A program made the translations under genes and the position numbers. Shown here piece after piece: positions 23,447-34,473 of a DNA stretch of 64,000 nucleotides (positions are counted from its first letter, which is position 1; each line of letters begins with the position of its first letter). Source of the stretch: Chlorella sorokiniana (Eukaryota > Chlorophyta > Trebouxiophyceae > Chlorellales > Chlorellaceae). The stretch is taken from the NCBI GenBank assembly GCA_025917655.1, contig CP084609.1, positions 2,356,001 to 2,420,000 of the forward strand, given 5' to 3'. The notes below the pieces were generated by a model. That model saw only the letters and a list, made by a program, of their open reading frames with translations, did not search any database and was not told where the DNA came from.

Positions 23447-24004
23447 CTTCTCAGCGGCTCCAACAGCCAGTCGCTCCGGCGCAACAGCGCGAGCTGTCGG
23501 CAGCCTTCGAACGAAACCGCGCAACGCCTTACTTCGGAGGAACACTGGCTCGACTCATAGATGATTGCAGACGCGACCGGCGCATTTGCGCCGTCTGGCA
23601 GCGGACAAGGCAAAGCGCGGCGCAGCATGGCGCTGGCGCCTTGTCGGTTCCGTGCTGGTTGGCAGCTCGTGCTTCAGCTGGCGAACAGCTTCGCCGTTTA
23701 CATCAAAATGCATGATGGTACAAAGATTGAGGGTCCTACATGGGACCTCCAACGCAGGCGGGCATGCGAACCTGGCCAGGAGGAAAGAAATGGTGAAGGG
23801 AATGCTTGCTGCAGGCCGACAGGCAGGCACTGCAAAATGGGCCGATGCCGGCCTGACTGTGCTGCCGAAATGTGCTGAATATCTTCCGAATGGAGAAGGG
23901 CTACTTCAGGCGTCGCTCGAGCAACAACAAGGCTGACTGTCTCTGACTGCTGTTGCTGTCCGAGGGTGCCCTGCTGCCTGCCTGGGGCTTCGGGTGTTGC
24001 GGGG
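23447..24004. other. Intergenic region upstream of the unrecognised gene
   Basis: About 560 bp between two minus-strand genes. TTACA at 23698-23702 (TGTAA on the minus strand) could serve the FAS1 gene ending at 24005; the rest should include the promoter of the gene starting at 23446. Confidence 0.35.
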
Positions 24005-26725
24005 TCACAGGCAGGGCACATCCAGCTGAGCGCCTGCAGCCACAAAAGCTCTCGTGGGTGGGGGAAGGGGTGAAAGGCTACAGCGGGGGCTTACCGCGCT
24101 GCCGGAAGCAGCACAGCTGTGCCACAATAACAGGCAGTGGATAGTGGCAACAGGCAATGCCAGGACACTCGAGGCAGCATCCGCAGAAGCGAGGAAGGAG
24201 GGAGGGTGCGGGGCGCTCACCCAGCTGGATGGAATTGGGGTTGGAGATCTGCGGGTTGCGCTCCAGCAGCTCTGCTGAAGTGATGCCGTAGTCCTGCAGC
24301 GGTACAGGGCAGTACAGGGGAGCACAAGGTTGGTAACAAAGCACAACACAGAGCACAACAGAAAGATGTGGTGGGCGGACACAGTGGCATGCAACGGGCT
24401 GCGCAGCTGCCTCGTCAGAAGGGCAGGGGGCATGTTTGGCGGTGGTGGGCGCAGAGCGCGCTGAGCCGCCAGCCTGGCGGCGTGCGGACGCGGCGGAACC
24501 AAGCAGGCAGCCCCGCCCAGCACCCACGTTTGCGATGGACTCGACAAACTCGCCGGCTTCCACCGTGTGGGTGCACACGGCAGGGGGCGGCGGCGGGGGC
24601 GGGGCGGCGGCGGGGGCGGGGGCGGCGAGGGCGGGGGCGGCGAGGGGGCGGCGAGGGGGGAGGGGGGGCGGCGACGGCGGCGGCGGCGGCGGGCCGGCGA
24701 GGCGGCGCGGGCGAGGGCGGCGAGGGGGAGGGCTCCGGGCGGGGGCGGGGGCGGGGCGGGCTCAGGGGCGGGCGCCGGGCTAAACCACCCACCGAGGTTT
24801 CTTCCGGAATCAGAACCTGCTCGAACACATGACAAACACACCAAACATGAAGAGGGCAGCTTATGTTCCATCGGAACCCACAAGAACTTGGGACCAATCC
24901 ATCCGCACCGCCATGCACCTCACAACCAGCGCCCCAGCGCTCACGCCGCTGCGCCGCCACCCCAGCAGGCCCCACCTCATCGATGATGTGCACCGTGGCT
25001 TCCCCCGCCGCCAGGTCGGTGGTGGTGATGGCCACCAGCTGCCCCGAGCTGGTGGCCAAGCTCGGCTGCCCGGACGCGGACAGCTCAAACTGCATGGGCG
25101 CAGGGCGGTTGGGGTGGGGAGGGTGGGGGCCAGCGGGAGGCGGTGTGCAGCGCCAACAGCGTGTGATGGTGCAGAGATCACGCGCGGGCTTGAGGCGGGG
25201 CTTCGGGCTGGAGGCTGGGCGGGCAAGCGGGGCCAGGGACGTGCCGCCCGATGCACAGCCCTCCAAGGGGTAAAGACTGGGGTGAAACTGGACCAAATCT
25301 TACTACTGCTTCTTGACGCCTTCACACCGTGCGGCGCCCTCACAAACAGATGCAGGCACGCTGCGCAGCCCCTCCCCCTCCCTCTCCCTGCACGCACCCG
25401 CAGCCGGCCCTCCGGGCCCCCAAGCAGCGTGTCCAGGACTTGGCCCCCTCCAGCTGCTCCGCCCGCAGCGACTCGCCCGGGACCACATGGTACGGGATGA
25501 CGCTCGCCAGCAGCGCCTGCGGGGCGCGGGGCACGGCAGGGAGGCGCCGCCGAGGGGATGAAGTGCGGCGGGTGGACAAAGCACGCGGAGGCAAGCTTGC
25601 AGCAAGCAAGGCTGCCGCGCAGCGCTTGCTGACGGGCTGTGTGCCCCTGAAGGGGAACTCAGGCAGTGGCTGCTACCTGCCATGGCTTTGCCTGGAAGGT
25701 GGGATGGCAGACCCCCATGCCTGCCTTCTGATGCAACCGAACGGATCCCCTCGGCCAGGGCGTTCCCATGCAGTGACCACCCTCGCCTCCTCACACACCC
25801 TTTGCCGCACTCACCGTATCGTCCAGCAGCGCGGCGTCGCTAAGGGAAAGTTCGGAGGCCAGGCGCTCAAAAGCGGTGTTGGAGGGCAGGAAGAGCGTGG
25901 CGGCCAGGGTGGGGTCTGCGGGGTGATTGGCAGTGGGGGTGGGGGTGGGAGTGTGTGTGTGTGAGCTCACTCCGAGGCACAGGTTAAACAGCCAGTTTAT
26001 GAAGGGTGGGGGGGGGGGGGGGGGGGGGCTGAGGCGTGAAAACAGCATGCATCTGGCCATGAACCGGCAAGCTGTGCAGTGGCAGTTGTTAGAGCCCCGC
26101 CTGCTGACATGTGCCAGGCAGCCGCGACCAGGGCGGCATGCAAAGCCAGCCTGCCTGGCATGCACCGCATGGAGAGAGCGCCACGCAGGGCTGCGCAGTG
26201 CTCACCTCCAAGCTGTTCGACGAGGTCTGCCAGGCCAGCGGCCTGCAGGGCCGCCGCCAGGGAGCTCAGGTCGTCGCGCGCAGCCACCAGGTCAGCGATG
26301 GAGTCTGCCTGTGCTCGGCCTGTGGAAACAGTGTGAGGGGGGACACAAAGGAGGTGGTGGGAAAGATTGCAGGCTGCAGGAGGGTCGCAGGGACAGGGGC
26401 CTCCCGAGCGAGGGCTTCTGGATGCGAGAGCGGCGGCGGCGGCATGCGCCGGCGCCGGCAGCAGAGGCAGCTGGGAGGCTGACGCGGCGGGGGCGGGGCA
26501 CCCTGCCGATCATTGGCATTGGATCGCCTGGGCGCGTTGCAGCACTAAGCAGTCCAGCAGCAACAGCGTGGCGCCCCCGACCGCGGTAGGGCTCCCCCTT
26601 CTCCGCATCGATGCTGACCACAAATCCATACATTTTTCAACTGCGGAGCAATGACCCTGCTTGCCTGGCGTAGCAGCAAGGGTGGCCAGCACCACGCCAA
26701 GGAGGGCCCGCGCCCAGGGCCGCAT
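24005..26725 (-). CDS. Secreted FAS1-LysM fusion protein A
   Basis: Predicted extracellular protein with one fasciclin domain and one LysM. Exon 1 (26665-26725) encodes the signal peptide MRPWARALLGVVLATLAATP. FAS1 follows: SIADLVAARDDLSSLAAALQ, the H1-like TLFLPSNTAFERL, the YH motif SVIPYHVVPGESL, and the H2-like ATVHIIDEVLIPEE. A Pro/Ala/Arg-rich linker encoded at about 24580-24785 leads to a LysM bracketed by Cys (CTHTVEAGEFVESIANV, ITSAELLERNPQISNPNSI, LDVPCL-stop). FAS1 mediates adhesion and LysM binds GlcNAc polymers, so a cell-wall role is inferred. Intron 1 is GC-AG (donor at 26664-26663). One G seems missing in the run 25444-25448 (EQLEG to VLDTLLGG). First of three tandem paralogues. 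Confidence 0.8.
24580..24785 (-). repeat. GC-only low-complexity tract encoding a Pro-rich linker
   Basis: About 200 bp almost entirely of G on the plus strand with scattered C and A (GGCGG/GGGGC units). On the minus strand it encodes the Pro/Ala/Arg-rich linker between FAS1 and LysM in protein A. Its exact frame and length are unreliable. Confidence 0.7.
26008..26028 (+). repeat. G21 homopolymer in a FAS1-A intron
   Basis: Twenty-one consecutive G on the plus strand (C on the coding strand), in the intron after the SIADL exon. On the coding strand it is a C-rich tract near the acceptor. Confidence 0.85.
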
Positions 26726-27197
26726 ATGGCCAGACATGCGCCTGAGCACTTGGTAAGACAGAACGGATACCCAAAACTGAAGGGTGTGCATCAATTAGCG
26801 AGCACCCGAAATGAAGCTGGCAGAGGCAGCACGCGCTGCGCACGGCATGCTGTGCACACAGCTGGCTTTTCGCCACTGTTTCTTATGAACTCTCCCTGCT
26901 GGGAAATGATTCTATTCAGCATGTTACACATGTAAATACTGTTGCAGCATGCGCTACCACAGCCAGAGCATCCAGACAGCCAACACAAGGGTTGGTTGCG
27001 GGAATGAAATCAGAGTGCTCAGAAATCGGGGACGGATCGCTGGAAGAATATGAATCCAGAACACAGCCAGGCCAGGCATGTCAGCACGAGCACACACCTC
27101 ACAGCCGAATGTACTGTGTCACTTTACAAGTCGCACTCGCGCAGCGAAGCCGCCGGCTTGACTGTGTAGCCGTTGGTGGGCTGCACCGCTGCGGGCC
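26726..27197. promoter_or_regulatory. Intergenic region between FAS1-B and FAS1-A
   Basis: About 470 bp, distinctly more AT-rich than the genes. It holds the FAS1-A promoter and FAS1-B 3' UTR. TTACA at 27124-27128 (minus-strand TGTAA) lies about 70 nt past the FAS1-B stop. A palindromic TTACACATGTAA sits near 26925-26936. Confidence 0.5.
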
Positions 27198-29711
27198 TCA
27201 AGCCTGGCAGGGCACATTGATCTCGGAGCCTGCAGTGCAAAAGCAGGGGGCGTGTCAGCATGGGTTACACAGGCGCAGGCTGGTAAGCAGCCTTCACATG
27301 CAGCTCTGGCTGCAGGCAGCGCACGCAGCGCATCGGCAGCTGTCGCAAGCACAGGTCGGGGGCAGCGCCACCTGACGTGCCACGGTTTGGGAGCTTACCC
27401 GCAAGCACGGAGTCAGGGTCGGCGATGCCGGGGTTGAGGGCCAGCAGCTCAGCCTCGTTGGGCAGGCCCAGGTTCTGCGGATGTGGAGGAACAGCAATGT
27501 TGATGGGGCGGCGGCAGAAGCGGCGGCGGCAGCAGTCTTTGGCGAGTGAGCAGTACAACATAAGCGGTGAAGGGTTGTGCACACTGTGTTGAAGGGGGTG
27601 GGCCTGGCGGCGGTGCGATGCCGGGCACACAGCCACGGGGTGTCAGTTGGCAGGCGGCAGCCGGCCTGGGCGGTACAACACACCTGCGCGATGCTGTACA
27701 GGAACTCGCCATCCTCCACAGTGTAGGTGCAGCCGGTGGAAGAGGGGGCGGGGGCGGGTGCCATGGAGAGGGCAGACATGTCGGGCAGCAGGACCTGCGG
27801 CGGGTGGGGGTGGGGAACCGGGTGAGGGGCACTGCGGAGCGCAAACAATGCTGCAGCAGCACCGCCTTGAAGAGCCGTATCAACTCTTTAGGAATTTCTC
27901 ATTACGTTACTCTGCAGCCGCAGCCAGGCAGCACAGGCGGAGCAGACCCAGACAGGCTGCAGCCTACAGCCGGCAGCCGGCTGCAGCAACTCACAGCAAC
28001 TCACAGCAACTTGCAGCAGCAACTCATGGCAGCAACTCACCGTGTTGATGCCGTGCACGATGGCGGCGCCGGCCACCAGGTCAGCGTTGCTTACGGGCAC
28101 AACCTGGCCGGAGGAGGTCTCCAGGCGGGGGCGGGTCAGGCCGGCCAGGACCTGCGGCCGTCGTTGGGAGCGCACGCGCAGATCGTGTTAGGCAGGCGGA
28201 TGGCGCTCGATCCCAGCGACAGGGCGCCGCCTGGCCGGTGCACCCCCAACTTGTTGCCGCGCCCTCACTGCCACCCAGTGGGCCAGCCACCCGTCAGTGC
28301 GTGGCTCCTTGTAGCCTGCGCCACCCGCCCACCCATTCTTCTCACCCGGATCTCGCCCGCCTGGCCGCCCAGCGAGGTCTGCAGCACTAGGTCGGCCTCC
28401 AGCTGGTCGCTGGTCAGCACCTCGCCGGGGATGAGGTGGTAGGACAGCACGGTGGTCAGCAGCTCCTGTGGAATCGAGGCATGAGTGGAGAGGATGGTGA
28501 GCGAAGAGGACGGTGAGTGGAGAGGCTGGTGATTGAAGGGGGTAGCTGGGGGCTTGTGCAACCACGCCACTGTAAGAGGATTTGTGAGGCGGAGCGAGGA
28601 GCGAGGGCGGCGTACAGCTGCGTCCCACAACCGTCCAGCCAGCGCCGCCTGACACATCCACCGCATACAGCTTGTGGCTGCCTGCCAGCAGCAACGACTC
28701 GGCGCGGCAGAGCTCAGTGCCAGCCTGGCTGCCACTGCTGGCCCATTGGCTGGCTGCAGGCTGTGCAGATCCTAATTAACAAGACTGCCACTGACTGATG
28801 CCATACCCTTTCTTTTGTTTGATACCTGCAAGGCTTTTCCCGCCCGCGCCCCCCAGCCCTCCCGCCACTTCTCAACGCACCGTGTTAGCCAGCAGCTCCT
28901 CGGCGGTCAGGCCAAGCTGCTCCAGCAGAGCGGTGAAGGCGTCATCGGAGGGGGCAAACAGGGTGGCGCGCAGGGTGGGGTCTGCGGGCAGCAGGAGGGA
29001 GGGCCGGAGCAGCTGGGCTTGTCAAAAGCGCGTCTCTGCAGCTTCGCAGCCAAGCCTGCAGTGCTCCAGCTGGCTGCTGGCAGTCAATGGCGGCCACCCA
29101 GGAGCAGGCCTGTTGTGCAGCAGAGCAGCTCAGGTGGCCGGGGCCCGGGAGGAGCGAGGCACCCACCGCTCAGCTCCTCAGACAAGCCGGCAGCCTCCAG
29201 AGCGCTCTCCAGGATGGAGCGATCGGCGCGCCTGCACCCACATGCAGCGGCGGTGGTTTTCACTTGGTGCACACCCACGGTCGGATCTGAGCTTTTTGGT
29301 GGAATGGCTGACGCAGATGTGGCAGCTGCCTGGGCTGGGTCTGGCGGCGGCAGCCGCATAGGTGGCAGAGGCGCCACATGGCCACCAGTCAGGTCAGCCC
29401 CGGGCGCGAAGCGCTGTGCTGCCGCTGGTCGAGGCTGCGGCCCACTCACGAGGTGGCCAGATCGGTGATTGAGTCCCAGGTGGCCGTGGGGGCGGCGGTT
29501 GGCTCCTGGGCGCGCGCCGCTGCACAGCAACAACAAGGCGGCGTACGTTTGCTGCAGCGCGTGGGAGAGACTGCACAGGCGGCGGGCCAGCTGCTGGCGA
29601 GGACGGCCCATCGGACGGCAAGGCGCGTCTCATTTGCGCACTGTGGCATCCAGCCTCACCTGGTGAGGCGACCAGAAGGGCGAGTGCTGCCAGCAGAACT
29701 GCACACCGCAT
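27198..29711 (-). CDS. Secreted FAS1-LysM fusion protein B
   Basis: Nine exons in phase. The signal peptide is MRCAVLLAALALLVASPG (29711 down). The FAS1 domain reads WDSITDLATS, RSILESALEAAGLSEELSG, H1-like ATLFAPSDDAFTALLEQLGL, LLTTVLSYHLIPGEVLTSDQ (YH motif), and H2-like IVHGINTVLLP. A short linker SMAPAPAPSSTG follows. The LysM has flanking Cys: CTYTVEDGEFLYSIAQ, NEAELLALNPGIADPDSV, INVPCQA-stop. Exon ends (for example LLANT, a phase-1 intron after the signal peptide) match those of proteins A and C, so the three arose by duplication. No frame problem was seen in this copy, which makes it the best reference. Likely wall or matrix located; a Ser/Thr-poor linker argues against heavy O-glycosylation. 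Confidence 0.85.
27985..28040 (+). repeat. 10-bp tandem repeat duplicating a 5' splice site
   Basis: Units of AGCAACTCAC in the FAS1-B intron that begins at 28040. On the coding strand each perfect unit reads GTGAGTTGCT, the same sequence as the real donor; perfect extra copies occur at 28004 and 27994, with degenerate ones between. Confidence 0.7.
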
Positions 29712-30757
29712 GTTGGCAATGCGTGTTGAGTATATGGACAGAGTTTTCAGTGAGTTTACTGTAGACGGCAGAGGCGAAAGTGATGGTGAGTGTGGAGTTG
29801 GAGAAGCCCCCGGCTTTTAATCCCCCTCCGCGTGCTGCGCGGCCAGTGCAGCAACCCCGCGTCGCACGGAAGGCGCTCCTGGCAATGCAACGCGTCATGA
29901 TGCAGAGTCGGACTGCGCATCAAATCCTTCGGTCAATGTAAGCAGGAGAGCAGGCTGGTTGGGCGAGGTGCCAATGCGTCAGCTGCCGCTCTCAGCAACC
30001 TCCTCCTGGAGCACCGCTACTGGCAGCTGCTGACACTGCAAGAACTGTGCGCGAAGACTGCTCAGCCCTGTTTGAGATGAACTCTGTTTCTTCCCCCAGG
30101 TTGGCTTACTTGTGTGCATAAGCAGGGCTGCGGCACCCCATACCACCCGCGCAGCGCAGGCCGCCGCACTCGCATGCTCACGGAGAACTGCGTGCTCAGC
30201 TTTCCTTACTATGGCGCAGCGGCAGCAGCAGAGGAGTGCCTCTTCGGTGCCACATTCGGCTCTGCCTGCCTACCGATTGACTCTGCAGTTTGCTCTGCCA
30301 GTTTGGGCGCTAAGCGGCATTACACCGGGCGCCACAATTAATGGAAATGAAATTGTGAAGATGGGAGCTGGACAGATGAATCGTGGGTTCATTTCAAATC
30401 AGTACGAATCACCGAGAGGCAGGGCAGTGGATGGAAGGGGGTCTGTACATGAGGGGCCACCCTGCCGCCCCGCCCATCGCCACCACCACAAGGCGGAGGC
30501 AATGCTAGTGCAGGCAGCGGAGGGCCCTCGGCCCCATTGCGGTATGGTGCAAGTGGCTGTTCCTCGCAGCTGCATGGGCCGCAAATGAGCAAGCCCAATC
30601 AGCAGCGGGAGTGCCACGGAAGTAAGATTAGGGTGGTGGGGGCAGTGCCGAGAGCAGAGTGTGGAGTCAACCAGCCAGCGGCCACGCTGTCCCAGCACCT
30701 CCCTAGGTGGCCGTCAGCAGGTCAAAAGGGCTCGGACCAGCGCCATTGCGTGACGCT
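29712..30757. promoter_or_regulatory. Intergenic region between FAS1-C and FAS1-B
   Basis: About 1 kb without convincing coding sequence. TTACA at 30320-30324 (minus-strand TGTAA) may end the FAS1-C transcript; the 300-500 bp next to 29711 should be the FAS1-B promoter. I looked for a decayed LysM exon after FAS1-C and saw none. Confidence 0.4.
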
Positions 30758-32371
30758 TCAGGGGGCGGGGGCGGGGGCCATCGCGGAGAAGAACATGTCG
30801 CCGGGCAGCAGCACCTGCGGTTTGTGGGCGGGGGTGGGTGGTGTCAATCGAAACAGCAAGACCAGGAGAGGGCAGCAGCCCACTGAGACGCAGGGCCCCT
30901 TGCAGCGCCGCAGGAGTTTGGGCTGTGCTGGTTGCCGGTCAGCTTCTGTCTGCTCTTCACCTCGTCAATCAGGTGCACCACGGCGGCGCCGGCAGCCAGG
31001 TCGGTGGCGATGATGCCGGCCATCTGGCCGGAGGTGGTGAGCAGCTCGGGCTCGCCCGCGGCGGAGGGCTGGTACTGCAGCGGGGTAGGGCGATCGAGAA
31101 GAGCATGGTGGGGTGGGTGATGCGAGATGTCGTGGTTGCTGGAAGAGCCGTTGGCATTGCCACCCCAGCAGCAGCGGACGATGGGCGGCACAGCAGCAGG
31201 TGGTTGCACGGCTTGCGCGGTGGCAGGAGTGTATGCCCGCGCCCTCACCTGCAGCTCGCCGGTGGGGCCGCTCAGCAGGGACGGGAACACCTGGCCGGGC
31301 ACGAGGTCGGCGGCGAAGACGGCGGCGCCGGGCACCACGTGGTAGGTGAGCACGTCGGTCAGCAGGTCCTGCAGGAGGGGGAGGGGGCGGAATGAACCAA
31401 GCGTCACAGAAGCGCTCAGGACACGCGAGGCGGGCGGCTGACTGGAGAGGGCAGCAGGGGCAGGCGGGAGGCAGGAAGCGGTGGGCAACAGCGGTCCAGG
31501 GGCAGGGCAGGGGGTGAGTGACGTCAGCCGCAGGTGCGGCAGCGCCGCACCGTGTTAGCCAGCAGCGCCTCGGCGGTGGTGTTGAGGGCCTCGATGGCGA
31601 GGAAGGCGTCGTCAGTGGGGGCAAACACGGTGGCAACCAGCTCAGGGTCTGCAAAGGGGACCCGGGGGGTTGTCAGTGAGCGGAGCGAGTTGGACGAGGG
31701 AAGCGGCAGGAAGAGGCGACAGCCAGTGGGATACCGCCACAACCAACCACACACTTCCTCCACACAGCCATGAAATGCTCAGTGTGCGAGGAAAGGGGCG
31801 CAGCCGTGGACTGGCAGAGGCAGCACCCCTGCTCCCTGGGCTTGGGGCAGGCGGGTGTTGATGCAGCAGCGGGCGCCCGGGAAGGAGCCTCACCGCTCAA
31901 GACCTCATCGAGGCCGGCAGCCTGCACCGCCGCCAGCAGGATGGTGGTCTGGTTGGAGCTTGCTGCCAGCTCGGCAATGGAGCCGGCCTGGGCGGCTGCA
32001 AAGGGGGCAGAGAGGGACATGATGGGTGAGAGGGGAGAGGGGGGCAGTGTGTGGTGTACGGGGAGGCCACCTGGCCAGCACCGCCGGCAAATGGGTGGCC
32101 AGGGGCCAGGGTTGGCCACCGCCCTCGCGCACCGCGCATTGCCGGCCGCTGCCGCAGAATTCAAACATCAAGGCGGATTCAGAGCGTTTCGCTGGTCAAA
32201 AAGCGGGGGCGGCTGGCACGGCTGGTGATCATGGCCCCACATGTGGCATGTTGCCAGCGGCCAGGGCAACCTGCACACAGCCGTTCATGCAGCCTGGTTG
32301 GGCCTTCAATTACCTGCCGGGGTGGCCACCAGGGCCAGGATGCAGGTCAAGGCGATCAGAAGCTTCTGCAT
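30758..32371 (-). CDS. Secreted single-domain FAS1 protein C
   Basis: Six exons give a signal peptide (MQKLLIALTCILALVATPA) and one fasciclin domain: SIAELAASSNQTTILLAAVQ, H1-like ATVFAPTDDAFLAI, the YH motif LTYHVVPGAAVF, LLSGPTGELQ, and H2-like VVHLIDEVLLPGD. It stops after AMAPAPAP, exactly where its paralogue B continues through MAPAPAPSSTG into LysM. It is therefore a FAS1-only form, lacking the presumed glycan-binding module. Intron positions match B (after the signal peptide in phase 1, after LLANT, after H2). It is divergent from ELP6. Probable extracellular adhesion or wall protein; the specific ligand is unknown. Confidence 0.85.
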
Positions 32372-32750
32372 GTTGAAGGTGTGTGATGCACGAGGGGCAA
32401 GAAGAGTGGTGGTAGGCGAGATGACTGCTTGAGTTGATGGCAGAGCGTTGAAATGAGACGGTGAGGGGAATGGGCGGCTTATGTGAGCACAGCTAAGCCC
32501 TACAATTGTCAGTCAGCACCCGGATGCCTGCATGGAAGGAGCTGGCCGGTATCCGCCATGTCGCCCACGTGCGATCAGGTTTGGATCACTTCGAACAGAC
32601 AATGAAGTTTTGGCACATCCTGAGGGCTGGGAGGGCGCTCTGAAGGAAGTCCGCACTGGCACCAGGTCAGCTCTTGAGATTGTTAGCGCCTCGGCATGCT
32701 AGCGTTGTATATCACGGTCATAATCATCAATAAATTGAATAGCAGAAACC
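32372..32750. promoter_or_regulatory. Divergent promoter region FAS1-C / ELP6
   Basis: A 379-bp, comparatively AT-rich gap between opposite starts; both promoters must lie here. An AT-rich stretch (ATCATCAATAAATTGAATAG) lies just upstream of the ELP6 ATG. Confidence 0.4.
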
Positions 32751-34074
32751 ATGGCGGGCTTAGGCCTTACCCCGGCTGACTTGCAGGGCACCGTTCTGGT
32801 ACGCGACTGCCTGGAGGCCCAGGGCGCCTTTCTTCTGGCTCATCTAATCAAGCTCGCCGTTTCATGCGACGCCCATACACCGGGAGCCGCCCCTGGGGGC
32901 CGCTCTGCCGCCGCTGGCAGCGGCCGCCCAGAGCCGTCCAGTGGTGCTTCTCGCAGCGCAACAGGCTGCCTCGCACTACACTGCTGTACTGCGCAAGGTC
33001 GGGCTTTCGGTACCTTCGCTGCTGGCCAGCGGGCAGCTAGCTGTTGTGGACCTGCTGCCGTCGTTGGGCGGCGGCCTGCCATCATTGAGGACCCTGCACG
33101 AGCGGCTGGCGGCGGCGGTGGCAGGACTCTGCGGCGGTAGCAATGGTTGCGACAGCAGGCCGCAGGAGGCCGGGGGCGTCGCTGGCAGCGTGGTCCTGCT
33201 GATTGATGATCTGGCGGTGAGGGCGGCTGGGCAGAAGCTGGGAGGCGAGGCGCTGCCCAAACCGCACTCTCATGCTGTCTTCTGACGTCTGCTGCTGCTC
33301 CCTGGATTGGCCTGGTTGAGGCGTACCGCCATGCACCCTGGCAGGTGCTGCGCTGCCTGGCGGAGGAGGGGCAAGAGTGGCGGGCGTTCCTGCACGCGTG
33401 CTGCGCCCTTGGGCAGGTGCGTGGCAGCTGTCGCGAATCTGGCAGCTGGCAGGCACGTGTTGCATGCTAACCGCCAGCACCGGGACCGCTTGCCAGCCTT
33501 GCGCACAGGTGGCTGCCGTGCAGCAGGTACCACCTGGCCGCCACGCACCTCTTCTCTGTGCACAGCTCAGGCGCAAGCTCCTGCTGGGTGCAGGCCCCGG
33601 GCTGCTGCTTTGCTGGGCTGGTGCACGCGGATGTGGCGGCGGACGAGGGCTGGCTGGCACGGCTGGAGCACGCGGCCGCGGTGAGGTTGCCGCCGCGCTG
33701 TCGGGCTGCATATGCCGTGCATGCGAGTGTGGATGCGCATGGGGAATGCGCCTGCCCTGCCGCCCCTGGCCAGCCGCCCCTCCCTCACTGGCAGGCGACG
33801 AATTGTCACGCAGACACTTCCCTGTCCCCCCCCCACACACACACACGCACAGCTGGTGCTGGAGGTTGAACCTCTGGAGCCAGGCAAGCCAGGCGGCGGC
33901 GGCAGCGGCAGGGTGGTGGTCACGCGGCGCGACCCGGCGCCGCGGGCCGCAGCCGCAGCGCTGGGCAGCGGGGTGGCCGCCGCTGGCAAGCCGGGCAGCC
34001 GCACGGTGGGGTACCGCCTGTCGGATGTGGGCCCTGCGTTCCTGAGCCAGCAGCAGGCAACCAACATTCTGTAA
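32751..34074 (+). CDS. ELP6: Elongator complex protein 6
   Basis: ELP6 is a RecA-like, catalytically inactive ATPase that with ELP4 and ELP5 forms the Elongator ring used in tRNA wobble-uridine modification. The protein opens MAGLGLTPADLQG, then TVLVRDCLEAQGAFLLAHLI. Exon 1 is 32751-32858; a 73-nt intron (32859-32931) joins it to SRPVVLLAAQQAASHYTAVL, where the family has its V-L-A-x-Q-x-x-x-HY strand. GQLAVVDLLPSL, SVVLLIDDLAV (the Walker-B-like strand) and LVLEVEPLEPGKPG follow, matching the family's C-terminal EPL-x-TG strand, and it ends QQQATNIL. No P-loop is seen, as expected for ELP6. The exons around 33.3-33.7 kb are the least certain. Confidence 0.75.
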
Positions 34075-34473
34075 AAGGAGGTGCACTGCGCGCTGGCAGC
34101 AACCCGCTGACGTGAGCAGTGCAGGGGGTGCTGCAAGCTGGGGCGGAGCAGTCAGCAAGCAGTATGGAGGAACCACAGGCAGGAATATAATCAAGGCAAG
34201 CAGAGCGGGTCTGGAGCACCAAGTCAAAGGGCGGCAAAAGGTGTCCCGTGCTGGCGCCGGTCAGGGCCGGCTGCCGGCGCACGCGGGGAAGAAAGAAGTG
34301 CAGTGAAATGCGGTAGGGGGCAGGGGCGGGGCAGCGAATCACGGTTCCCTGCCCCCTGGCGCCGAAACGAATGCTGGCTGGCAGCGTGTTGAGGGCGCGG
34401 GCGCCTCCAAGCGCTGACGAGCCCGGTGCGGGCGGTTGCAGCAAGGTCATCTCCCGCACCCCATGCCCAGGCA
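34075..34473. other. Convergent 3' region ELP6 / GPAT
   Basis: About 400 bp between convergent stops. The ELP6 stop itself overlaps a TGTAA (34070-34074), but that is too close to act as its signal. Nothing else is recognised. Confidence 0.35.

Noticed and set aside
29712-30757. Degenerate fourth FAS1 or LysM copy between FAS1-B and FAS1-C
   Set aside because: No YHVVPG, H1/H2 or LysM-like string is visible in any frame.
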